Below are positions 8,862 to 16,418 of a stretch of 64,000 nt of DNA, in pieces. Position numbers and translations under genes: made by a program. The stretch covers positions 40,001-104,000 of the forward strand of contig JADKKO010000002.1 in the NCBI GenBank assembly GCA_016720465.1. The letters are read 5' to 3'. Position 1 is the first letter of the stretch. Every line of letters starts with the position of its first letter. The DNA comes from Holophagaceae bacterium. Lineage in GTDB: Bacteria; Acidobacteriota; Holophagae; Holophagales; Holophagaceae. The notes under the pieces were generated by a model. It was not told the origin of the DNA, searched no databases, and worked only from the letters and a program-made list of their open reading frames with translations.

Positions 8862-10783
8862 TGCTCCTCTCGGTGAACGCCCTGCAGAAAGAATTGCCAG
8901 CGGTTTCGAAGGTCCCGTTGAAGGATCTCTGCGATCTGATCGCTTCCCTCGGCTTTCCCATCGATGATGTGGCCCAGAGCGGGACTGGACCGGTGCTGGA
9001 CGTGGACATCACCGCCAACCGCGGCGACGTGATGAGCCACCGCGGGCTGGCGAGGGACCTCGCCGCCAAGCTGGGCCAGGACCTTTCACCCGTGGACCTG
9101 GATCCGTTGGAGGAAGGCGAAGCGCTGGTTCCGATCCGTTTGGAGGCCGATGCCTGCCCCCTCTACTCGACGGCCGTCCTGACGCTCGGAGCGATGCAAA
9201 CCACGCCGGAAGACGTCAGGCAGTTCCTGGCCAGCCTGGGTTCCAATGCCAAGGACATGGCTGCGGTGGACGCCTCCAACGAATTGCTGCATCGCTACGG
9301 GCATCCCACCCACGCGTTCGACGCAGACAAATTGCGGGGCGGTATCGTCATCCGGCATGCGGCGGCCGGCGAAAAAATCACAACGCTGGATGGCGTGGAG
9401 CGGACTCTCACCGAAAAGGACCTGGTCATCGCTGACGACCGCGGCCCCATCGCTCTGGCCGGCCTCATGGGCGGTGAAAGCACCAAGGTGGACCTGGATA
9501 CGCGGCGCGTGCTGCTGGAATCCGCCTGGTTCGAACCGCGCGTGGTCCGCGCCATGGCCCGCCGCCATGGCCTCCACACGGATGCCAGCCACCGCTTTGG
9601 CCGCGGGGCGGATCCATCCATGGCCCGCATCGCGCGCGATCTGCTGGCCGCCCGGTTGAAACAGTGGGCCTGGGCGTCCCTGGATGGGGCCTGGACCGAA
9701 GGCGAGGAACCCGGACCGGCCAAACCCATCAGCCTGACGAAGGACTTGCTGCATCGCATCGCCGGGGAACCCTTGTCCATGGAGGATGCGGCGCTGAAAT
9801 TGCAGCGGTTGGGATGCGAGGTGGAAGCGAACCACGTGGCGTTGAGGGCGCTGCCGCCATCCTGGCGCCATGACCTGGCCCTTCCCGAGGATCTGGCCGA
9901 AGAAGTGCTGCGCCTGCGCGGCTACGACCTGATCCCGTCCACCCTGCCGCCGGTGAAATCGGACCCGGAGCCCCTGGCCGCGGAGTACCAACAGCGGCAA
10001 GGCGTCGCCCGGCGGCTGGCCTGCTTGGGCTTCTTCCAGACCGTGACGCTCGGATTCATCAGTCCCGAGGCCGATGCGGAATTCGCCGGCACGCCAGCCG
10101 GAGGACGGACCCTGGGCAATCCGCTGGGCTACGAATACTCCATCCTCCGGGGTTCCCTGCTGTCCTCGTTGAAACACGCCGCCGAGTACAATCTGCGGCA
10201 GGGCGCGAGGGAAGTCAGGCTCTTCGAGATCGCCCCCACCTTCCATTCCGCGCCCGGCGGCCCGGAAGAACGTTCGACCCTGGGCATCGTATGGGCCGGT
10301 GAAACCGGGGGACTGGATCCCTTGACGCCCAAGGGCCCCGTCCAGCCCGCGGCCCTTCAAGGCATCCTGGCCGCCTTGGGCGTCCATGGGGCCCCCGCCC
10401 AGGTGCGCGTGCTGGAGGGAGGGCTGCTGGCGGCTGAGGTGGCCCTGGCAGACCTTCCCGCTGCTTCCGGGCGGGTCATTCCACCCTTCCAGGGCTTCAG
10501 CCGTTTTCCATCAGTGGAACGGGACCTGTCCCTGGTGGTGCCCTTCGGCCTGTCCTTTGGCCGTCTGGCCGAGACCATCCAAGGGGCGCTCATGGGGACG
10601 CCTTTGCACACCCTCACCTGCGTGGACATCTACCGGGGCAAAGGTCTGCCCGACGGCCATCAGGCCTGGCTGCTGCGCCTGATCTTCCAGGGCGACCGCA
10701 CCCTCACGGGGGATGAGGTCGACGTCTGGGTGGGATCGGCCCTGGAGGCCGCCCGTTCCCTGAAGGCGGAGCTGCGCGGATAA
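8861..10783 (+). CDS. pheT: Phenylalanine--tRNA ligase beta subunit, compact form lacking the tRNA-binding OB domain
   Basis: 640 residues from the ATG overlapping the pheS stop (upstream frame to 8615 rejected). Bacterial PheT is typically ~790 residues. Here the N-terminal B1 piece (about 1-38) passes almost directly into the segment VLDVDITANRGDVMSHRGLA, so the inserted EMAPII-like tRNA_bind OB domain normally found in between is missing. Remaining parts are normal: B3/B4 editing domain with GHPTHAFD and ALAGLMGGE, B5 domain, catalytic-like domain, and the C-terminal FDX-ACB anticodon domain ending at the stop. No frameshift is apparent, so this looks like a genuine domain loss. Confidence 0.95.
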   Translation: MLLSVNALQKELPAVSKVPLKDLCDLIASLGFPIDDVAQSGTGPVLDVDITANRGDVMSHRGLARDLAAKLGQDLSPVDLDPLEEGEALVPIRLEADACPLYSTAVLTLGAMQTTPEDVRQFLASLGSNAKDMAAVDASNELLHRYGHPTHAFDADKLRGGIVIRHAAAGEKITTLDGVERTLTEKDLVIADDRGPIALAGLMGGESTKVDLDTRRVLLESAWFEPRVVRAMARRHGLHTDASHRFGRGADPSMARIARDLLAARLKQWAWASLDGAWTEGEEPGPAKPISLTKDLLHRIAGEPLSMEDAALKLQRLGCEVEANHVALRALPPSWRHDLALPEDLAEEVLRLRGYDLIPSTLPPVKSDPEPLAAEYQQRQGVARRLACLGFFQTVTLGFISPEADAEFAGTPAGGRTLGNPLGYEYSILRGSLLSSLKHAAEYNLRQGAREVRLFEIAPTFHSAPGGPEERSTLGIVWAGETGGLDPLTPKGPVQPAALQGILAALGVHGAPAQVRVLEGGLLAAEVALADLPAASGRVIPPFQGFSRFPSVERDLSLVVPFGLSFGRLAETIQGALMGTPLHTLTCVDIYRGKGLPDGHQAWLLRLIFQGDRTLTGDEVDVWVGSALEAARSLKAELRG

Positions 10784-10809
10784 CCGTTGCGCTCTGCGCG
10801 ACGCAAGGT

Positions 10810-10856
10810 GTCCGTTACGAAACAACCAGAAAAGCACTGGTTATTTCGTAACGGAC
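10810..10856 (+). repeat. Palindromic repeat, copy 1 (probable member)
   Basis: Two 20-nt arms (10810-10829 and 10837-10856) pair at 19 of 20 positions around a 7-nt loop AAAAGCA. The plan resembles the elements at 20868-20920 and 28819-28871: an outer CCGTTrCG / CGTAACGG end, an inner CCAG / CTGG next to the loop, and a 7-nt loop. No T-run follows. It lies between pheT and the zapB-like gene. Confidence 0.75.
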
Positions 10857-10881
10857 GCTAACCTATACCTCAGGTGCTCCA

Positions 10882-11139
10882 ATGGATCTTCTCAAACAGC
10901 TCGAAGGCAAGCTTCAATCCCTGGTCCAGCAGCGCAATGAGCTGCGCGACCAGGTTTCGGCGATGAGGGCGGAACTGGAGGAGATCAAGGAAGAAGGCCT
11001 CGAGGAGGACGAGGAGCTCCACCGCCTTCGGGCCCAGGTGGAAAGCCTCACCCACGACAAAGAGGTCTTGGTGGCCGAGCGGGAGGAGCTGAGCACCCAA
11101 GTGGCGGGGATCCTCAAGCTGGTGGAGGACCTGAAATGA
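10882..11139 (+). CDS. Small coiled-coil protein, ZapB-like
   Basis: 85 residues, almost entirely heptad-type coiled coil rich in Leu, Glu and Gln (MDLLKQLEGKLQSLVQQRNE...). No other domain. Its stop overlaps the start of zapA (ATGA), so the two are co-translated. Together with the ZapA neighbour this suggests a cell-division accessory protein that bundles at the Z-ring, comparable in size and character with ZapB (81 residues in E. coli). Assignment rests on context and coiled-coil nature, not on specific residues. Confidence 0.75.
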   Translation: MDLLKQLEGKLQSLVQQRNELRDQVSAMRAELEEIKEEGLEEDEELHRLRAQVESLTHDKEVLVAEREELSTQVAGILKLVEDLK

Positions 11140-11564
11140 AGGCTCCCGCCATCCACATCCCCGCGGGCAAGGTGGTGCCGGTCCCCCGCAAACCCAAGGC
11201 CCAGGATGTCCACTTGGAGGTGCTCGGCCGCACCCTGAAGGTCCATACCCTGGAATATGGCGACAGCCTGACCCGGGCCAAGGAAGTGCTCGAATCCGGC
11301 TTTCACGACATGGAAGAGGCCTATGAGGTAACATGGGGGAGTTCCCCCTCGGCCCTGGACTCAACCACCTGGCTGCTGATGGGGGCCCTGAACCTGGCGC
11401 ATCGTGTTGCGCAATTGGAACAGGAAGCCACCCGCACCACCCAAGACCTGGAACACACTCTCTCAAAGCTCCTCGACGACGTTCCGGATGAATCCCACGA
11501 CTCCCACCCCCAACCCTCGACTCCTCCGGGAGCGCAGGACGGTCTGTTCGGGAGCGAACCCTGA
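11136..11564 (+). CDS. zapA: Cell division protein ZapA
   Basis: 142 residues. After a ~25-residue N-terminal extension comes the ZapA core: VHLEVLGRTLKV, then a helical part with LLMGALNLAHRVAQLEQE, matching the short beta strand plus long dimerisation helix of the family. The C-terminal ~30 residues are Pro/Ser-rich. ZapA crosslinks FtsZ filaments at midcell. It overlaps the upstream coiled-coil gene by 4 nt. A structured RNA, probably 6S, follows, an arrangement also found next to zapA in proteobacteria. Confidence 0.82.
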   Translation: MKAPAIHIPAGKVVPVPRKPKAQDVHLEVLGRTLKVHTLEYGDSLTRAKEVLESGFHDMEEAYEVTWGSSPSALDSTTWLLMGALNLAHRVAQLEQEATRTTQDLEHTLSKLLDDVPDESHDSHPQPSTPPGAQDGLFGSEP

Positions 11565-11575
11565 TCCCTGCGAGG

Positions 11576-11770
11576 CCCGTGTTTTGGCCAAGCGCTTGTT
11601 CCGTATAACTGCCTGGGAGACCTTACCCCGCTTGTGTGCGTTCCGCGTCGCGGCGCGCCTGAAAAGCGGGTGTTCCTAAAAGGAACGGTGGTTTCCCCCC
11701 TACTACCTTAGGGAACTAGGCAAGCCCACACGACTGAGCGGGGACTTGGTTGACAACTTGGATGTGCGGG
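11576..11770 (+). ncRNA. ssrS: Probable 6S RNA (RNA polymerase regulator)
   Basis: About 195 nt folding as a long rod. The closing stem is GTTTTGGCCAAG (11581-11592) with CTTGGTTGACAAC (11744-11756). An open bubble follows, with 5' strand CGCTTGTTCCGTATAAC. The upper stem is TGCCTGG (11610-11616) with CTAGGCA (11716-11722). Beyond it are hairpins CCCGCTT/AAGCGGG, GTTCC/GGAAC and TTCCC/GGGAA. A long duplex interrupted by a large central bubble is the 6S design that mimics an open promoter. Its position directly after zapA matches 6S in other phyla. The exact ends are uncertain, and another structured RNA or an rny leader cannot be excluded. Confidence 0.6.
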
Positions 11771-11798
11771 TGGCTCCAACCCTCATGGAGACACCGCG

Positions 11799-13448
11799 AT
11801 GAATGCATTGACCCTCGTCTTTGGCGCAGCGGCAGTCCTGCTGCTGGCCGCCGCCGTCTTTTTTGCCCTCCAGGCCACCAAGGCCAAGGCCCAGGCCGCG
11901 GCGGGAACCGATGCCCGCATCCATGCGGAGGCCGAAGCCAAGGTCATCCGCGACCAGGCCACCCGGTCCGCCGAAGCTGAGATCAAGGGCGCCAAGGACC
12001 GCGCCCAGCGGGAAGCGGACGCCATCCTCAAGGAAGCCGAGCTCAAGGCCAAGGAACAGGCCCTCGCGGCCCGCCAGGAAGCCGAGAAAGCGCTTTACGA
12101 GCGCCAGGGGGCCCTGGACAAGCAGGAGCAGCGCATCCAGTCCAAGGAAGACAATCTGGACAAGAAGACCTTGGCGCTGGATGAAAAGAGCAAGGGCATC
12201 GAGCAGAAGACCAAGGAGCTGGAAACAGCCACCGAAAAACGGAAGGCGGAGCTGGAGAAACTCCAGGCCCAGCAGGCCGAGGCCAAGGCGTTGGTGGAAG
12301 CCCAGGCCAAAAAGCTGGAGGAAGTGGCGGGCCTCACCCGGGAAGATGCGAAGAAGGAAATCATCGAGTCGCTGGAATACACGGCGAAGATGGATGCGGC
12401 CAAGCTGATCCGGCGCATCGAGGACGAGGCCCAGGAAGAGGGCATGAAGAAGGCCCGCTGGACCATCGGCGCGGCCATCCAGCGCGTGGCTTCGGACGTG
12501 GTCTCCGAAGCTGCCGTGAGTTCGGTCCAGTTGCCCAGCGATGACTTGAAGGGCCGCATCATCGGCCGCGAGGGCCGCAACATCCGGGCCATCGAGAAAG
12601 CCACGGGCTGCGATCTCATCGTGGACGACACGCCCGAGACCATCGTGGTCTCCAGTTTCGATCCCATACGCCGCGAAGTGGCGCGCCAGGCCATCCTGAA
12701 GCTCCTGGCGGACGGCCGCATCCACCCCGCCCGCATCGAGGAAGTCGTCGAAAAGACCAAGCTGGACATGGACCAGCACTTGAAGGAAGTCGGCGAGGCC
12801 GCGGCCATCGAGATGGGTTTCCCCGATGTCCACCCCAAGCTCCACAAGCTCCTGGGGCGGCTCAAGTACCGCACCAGCTATGGCCAGAACGTGCTGGACC
12901 ACACGAAGGAAGTCGCGCATATCGCCGAATACATGGCGGGCGAGATGGGTTGCGATGCCCGCCTGTCCAAACGGGCCGGACTCTTCCACGACATCGGCAA
13001 AGCCATCGACCGGGAAGTGGAAGGCACCCACATCGAGATCGGCATGGAGCTCCTGCGCAAATTCGGCGAGAAGGAGAACGTCATCCATGCCATGAGCTGC
13101 CACCACGGCGACTTCGAGCCGCGCACGGTAGAAGCCATGCTCATCACCGCGGCGGACGCCCTCAGCGCCGCAAGGCCCGGCGCCCGGCGCGAAATGATGG
13201 AGACCTATGTCAAGCGCCTGGAGCAGCTCGAAGGCATCGCCAACAGCTACAAGGGCGTGCAGAAGAGCTTCGCCATGCAGGCCGGCCGCGAAATCCGCAT
13301 CATGGTGGACGCGGGCCAGGTGAACGACGACCAGGCCTTCTGGATCGCCAAGGACGTGAGCAAGCGCATCGAGGCGGAGATGCAATACCCCGGCCAGATC
13401 CGCGTCACGGTGATGCGCGAAACCCGCGCGACGGAATTCGCAAGGTGA
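11799..13448 (+). CDS. rny: Ribonuclease Y
   Basis: 549 residues. Endoribonuclease that starts mRNA decay, tethered to the membrane. An N-terminal hydrophobic helix (about 3-25) is followed by a long Ala/Glu/Lys-rich coiled coil (about 30-190), a KH RNA-binding domain with GRIIGREGRNIRAIE (about 250-264), and an HD phosphohydrolase domain with FHDIGKA (about 393-399) and flanking His residues. Length and order match the family. It begins 234 nt after zapA, immediately beyond the probable 6S RNA. Confidence 0.96.
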   Translation: MNALTLVFGAAAVLLLAAAVFFALQATKAKAQAAAGTDARIHAEAEAKVIRDQATRSAEAEIKGAKDRAQREADAILKEAELKAKEQALAARQEAEKALYERQGALDKQEQRIQSKEDNLDKKTLALDEKSKGIEQKTKELETATEKRKAELEKLQAQQAEAKALVEAQAKKLEEVAGLTREDAKKEIIESLEYTAKMDAAKLIRRIEDEAQEEGMKKARWTIGAAIQRVASDVVSEAAVSSVQLPSDDLKGRIIGREGRNIRAIEKATGCDLIVDDTPETIVVSSFDPIRREVARQAILKLLADGRIHPARIEEVVEKTKLDMDQHLKEVGEAAAIEMGFPDVHPKLHKLLGRLKYRTSYGQNVLDHTKEVAHIAEYMAGEMGCDARLSKRAGLFHDIGKAIDREVEGTHIEIGMELLRKFGEKENVIHAMSCHHGDFEPRTVEAMLITAADALSAARPGARREMMETYVKRLEQLEGIANSYKGVQKSFAMQAGREIRIMVDAGQVNDDQAFWIAKDVSKRIEAEMQYPGQIRVTVMRETRATEFAR

Positions 13449-13472
13449 GCTAGAGTTGAGCCACTCACCCCG

Positions 13473-14048
13473 ATGACCAAAGAAACCGATCCCAACCAGG
13501 CTCCAGAAAACGCCGCCGCGTCCGCCCCGGACCGCGGGCCGGCCGGGGGCGCGGACCCCGACGTCGCCCTGGAGCAGTGCGCCGCCAAGGAGGATCTCCT
13601 GGGACTGCTGCTGGAGCGGGCGACCTCGATTTACCCTTGCGAGAACTGGCTGTTCGGTGAGATCCCCGACCCCGAAAACCCCGTGGAAGTGGAGATCCTG
13701 GCCTATTCGCCCACGCGCCTGCAGAAGGTCTACCAGGGCATGCGGATTCCCATCCTGCAGAGCGGCTTCAGCCGCCGCCTCTATCAAGAGCATTGCTTGA
13801 GCTATGTGGGCGAGGACAACGGGAGCATCACCCAGTTGAATCCCCAGTTCGTCGAGACCTTCGCGCTCTCGAGCTTCATGGGCGTGCCCCTGCTATTCGA
13901 GGACCGCATCGCCGGGATCCTGTTCGCGGCCACCTTCAAGGGCGAAAAGGCGTGCGTGCCCAGTGAATCCCAGCAGGAAGCCCTCATGCGGCTGGCCCAG
14001 GCCGGAGCGCTCGCCCTCCATCGAATCCAGGCCCAGGCGGCCAGGTAG
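13473..14048 (+). CDS. GAF-domain-like protein
   Basis: 191 residues. The first ~35 are low-complexity Pro/Ala/Asp-rich. Residues ~40-185 resemble a GAF sensory domain (ENWLFGEIPD, SFMGVPLLFEDRIAGILFAAT, then a helix). No output domain is attached and no haem or cofactor motif stands out. It starts 24 nt after rny and is probably in the same transcript. Ligand and role unknown; it may be a stand-alone sensor or regulator. Confidence 0.7.
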   Translation: MTKETDPNQAPENAAASAPDRGPAGGADPDVALEQCAAKEDLLGLLLERATSIYPCENWLFGEIPDPENPVEVEILAYSPTRLQKVYQGMRIPILQSGFSRRLYQEHCLSYVGEDNGSITQLNPQFVETFALSSFMGVPLLFEDRIAGILFAATFKGEKACVPSESQQEALMRLAQAGALALHRIQAQAAR

Positions 14049-14086
14049 GATCTGGGTGAACCCACCCGCGGGAGGACATCTTCCTT

Positions 14087-14425
14087 ATGCGAGCTTGGCT
14101 TCCCATCCTGCTGCTCTTCCTCTCCAACATCGCGATGACCTTCGCCTGGTATGGGCATCTGAAAACCGAGCGCAATTCACCGCTGTTCGTGGCCATCCTG
14201 GTGAGCTGGGGCATCGCTTTCATCGAATACTGCCTGCAAGTGCCCGCGAACCGCATGGGTTATGGCCGTTACACCCTGCCCCAGCTGAAGGTGATCCAGG
14301 AAGTCCTTGCGTTGGTCGTTTTCGCGGGGTTCGCGGTCTGGTACATGCGTGAAAAACTGACCATGAACCATCTGTGGGCCGCATGCTGCCTGGTGGGCGC
14401 GGTCTTCTTCACCTTCAGGAGATGA
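14087..14425 (+). CDS. DMT-family small membrane protein (DUF486)
   Basis: 112 residues with four predicted membrane helices, starting MRAWLPILLLFLSNIAMTFAWYGHLK. The pattern of a WYGHLK loop after helix 1 and a central FIEYCLQVPANRMGYG is characteristic of the DUF486 family in the drug/metabolite transporter superfamily. Substrate unknown. Its TGA is followed at once by the GTG of the next gene, and the shared AGGAG at 14417-14421 lies inside its 3' end. Confidence 0.85.
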   Translation: MRAWLPILLLFLSNIAMTFAWYGHLKTERNSPLFVAILVSWGIAFIEYCLQVPANRMGYGRYTLPQLKVIQEVLALVVFAGFAVWYMREKLTMNHLWAACCLVGAVFFTFRR

Positions 14426-14426
14426 T

Positions 14427-14735
14427 GTGATCACCTATGAAGTCACCGTTGGCGTCGAGGCTCAGCTCTCGGAAGCCTTTGAGCAGTACATGCGGGGGAA
14501 GCACATCCCGGAAATCATGGCCACAAGCTGTTTCCTGACTGCGCGCTTCGAGAAGGTGGCACCCACACGGTTCCGGACCCGTTATGAAGCGGCGGACCGG
14601 GCGGACCTTGATTTCTATCTCGCAAAACACGCAACCCGTCTCCGGGAGGATTTCGCGGCCCATTTTCCCCATGGATGCAAAGCCAGCCGGGAAGTTTGGG
14701 ACGAGGTGGAAACCTTCACAAGGGGTCGTAAATGA
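14427..14735 (+). CDS. DUF4286-type small protein
   Basis: 102 residues from GTG at 14427, one base after the previous stop, with AGGAG 5 nt upstream. The sequence (VTVGVEAQLSEAFEQYMRGKHIPEIMATSCF, split here as VTVGVEAQLSEAF and YMRGKHIPEIM) fits the ferredoxin-like DUF4286 family, alpha/beta with no metal motif. Function unknown. Convergent with the minus-strand DUF1028 gene; the 83-bp gap between them is AT-rich with a short AATATC/GATATT palindrome near 14751. Confidence 0.75.
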   Translation: MITYEVTVGVEAQLSEAFEQYMRGKHIPEIMATSCFLTARFEKVAPTRFRTRYEAADRADLDFYLAKHATRLREDFAAHFPHGCKASREVWDEVETFTRGRK

Positions 14736-14818
14736 ATTATAAGTGTATTTAATATCAGATATTATCATAGACCCTGCTCATTCCGCCCGCGGTGAAAGAA
14801 GGGCGAATTGGGGAGAGA

Positions 14819-15808
14819 CTACTGTGCTTCGATGAGTTTCAGGATGGCCTCGTCGTTGGGCAGCTGCTTCACTTTCGCCAACCTGCGCGCTGCGGCGCGC
14901 CACCTGGGTTCGCGGCGGAAGACTTCCTTGAAGATGGGCAGTGCCTCCTGCACCCGGCCGCCGTTCACCAGGGCCACCGCATGCCAGTAGGGCAGCTCCA
15001 CGATCTGCGGAGCCAGCTTGGCGGCGGCGGAATAGGCCTCCAGAGCGGGTTTCCACTGGTTCTTGGAGACGAAGGCATCACCCGCGTTCATGAGCTGGTA
15101 GGCCCGCTGGAGCTGGACCAGCCGAGATAATTCCGCGATGGGGTCCGGGCTGTCCTCCACCCGCAGATCGAACAGTTTGTCGTTCCATGGCTGGCCCGAG
15201 GGTTTCGCCTTGACGATGAGGATGGCCGCGCTCTGCATGCCGCGGAAGTCGCCGCCTTGGGCCTGGGCTGCGCGAAGGGCCGCCAGCAAGCGATCCGCCA
15301 GGTCGAGCTTGGGATCCTTTAGCCCCTCGCGGTAGGCCTTGGCCATCTCTGGCCAGACCGTGTTCTTGGCCATCATGTTGGCCTGGACCGCAAAGCCCTC
15401 GCCCACGATGCCCCCGGCCTCGGGAATGTCCATGGAACCCGTGTGGGAGGCCGCGCGCCCCTGGGCGTCCACCATCCCCACCTGCCGCACGGATTCCTCC
15501 GCGTCCACGGCCACCAGCGCCTTCAGGGCCTCTGGCGCGCTCTTGCCGGCCTTCATCAATTGCAACCCAAGGGGACCATAGGCGATGTCCGGGATGCTCT
15601 GGGTGGCCACGGCGCCGACGCCGGGCTCGGCGTGGATCACGCCGCTGCCCACGTTGAACCAGTGGCTCTGCACCGCGATGCCCAGATCCCCGGTGATTGG
15701 ATCGCGCGCCACGATGGAGAAGGTGTGCACGGGGCGTTGGGCGCGGGCCGCAGGCATTTGGGCGAATAGGGAAATGCTGGCAGCGGTGATCATGAAGATA
15801 CGACGCAT
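14819..15808 (-). CDS. Exported DUF1028 protein with C-terminal TPR-like repeats
   Basis: 329 residues. The start at 15808 is chosen for AGGAGG 5 nt upstream; an in-frame ATG at 15832 lacks a good site. A signal peptide covers about 1-23. The DUF1028 domain (about 25-215) opens with FSIVARDPITGDLGIAVQS and contains GVGAVATQS, features of this Ntn-hydrolase-like family whose substrate is unknown. The last ~90 residues are helical repeats of TPR type. It is the last gene of the minus-strand run after alaS and a CPBP gene. Confidence 0.85.
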   Translation of the reverse strand: MRRIFMITAASISLFAQMPAARAQRPVHTFSIVARDPITGDLGIAVQSHWFNVGSGVIHAEPGVGAVATQSIPDIAYGPLGLQLMKAGKSAPEALKALVAVDAEESVRQVGMVDAQGRAASHTGSMDIPEAGGIVGEGFAVQANMMAKNTVWPEMAKAYREGLKDPKLDLADRLLAALRAAQAQGGDFRGMQSAAILIVKAKPSGQPWNDKLFDLRVEDSPDPIAELSRLVQLQRAYQLMNAGDAFVSKNQWKPALEAYSAAAKLAPQIVELPYWHAVALVNGGRVQEALPIFKEVFRREPRWRAAARRLAKVKQLPNDEAILKLIEAQ

Positions 15809-15835
15809 AGGCCCTCCTGGAGACTGGTCCAAAGA

Positions 15836-16414
15836 CTACCGCAGCTGCCCAGCCACCAGCAGCACCAGGGCCGCATCCGCCCAAAGGTGGGTGAGCAGCG
15901 CGATGCCCAGGCCGTCCGAACCGCGGACGCTTCGCGCCCATAGGGTCCCCACGGCGGCAGGCAGCAGGAACGATGGCACAGCCCACATCCATCCGAATTG
16001 GAGGAACCCCGCGACGAAGTGATGCAGCCCGAAGGCGGCTCCGTGGACGTAGGCGGGCCAAGGCTTTTCGCGGACCAGGGTGCCGCGCCAAAAGGCTTCC
16101 TCGATCGCTACATTGAAGATGAAGGAATAGATCGCCCAGCTCACCAGGCCGCCGGGCCAATGGCTCAGAAGATCCGCGACGCGATCCCTTGGGAACAAGG
16201 CCAAAGGCGGGATCAGCAGAATCAACGGAAGCAGGGCGAAGGCCGCCAGGATCGGAATCCAGGCGCGGCCAACGGCCCCCCATTTGAAGGGCCCCCGCAG
16301 CCCGGCCAGGCACACGAGATGGTAGGCCAGCACAGCGGCCCATGACTGTCGCGGCCAGAGCAGCCGCGCGGCCCCGAGGACGAGGGCCGGCAGCCACCAG
16401 GGGATGCGGAGCAT
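15836..16414 (-). CDS. CPBP-family intramembrane protease homologue
   Basis: 192 residues with about six membrane helices. The glutamic intramembrane protease motifs are visible: EEAFWRG (about 105-111), a His pair GLHHF and a later THLWAD. Members cleave or process membrane proteins and include Rce1-like enzymes. The ATG is only 4 nt after the alaS stop, so it is likely co-transcribed with alaS; a functional link to AlaS is not implied. Confidence 0.83.
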   Translation of the reverse strand: MLRIPWWLPALVLGAARLLWPRQSWAAVLAYHLVCLAGLRGPFKWGAVGRAWIPILAAFALLPLILLIPPLALFPRDRVADLLSHWPGGLVSWAIYSFIFNVAIEEAFWRGTLVREKPWPAYVHGAAFGLHHFVAGFLQFGWMWAVPSFLLPAAVGTLWARSVRGSDGLGIALLTHLWADAALVLLVAGQLR

Positions 16415-16418
16415 GAGG

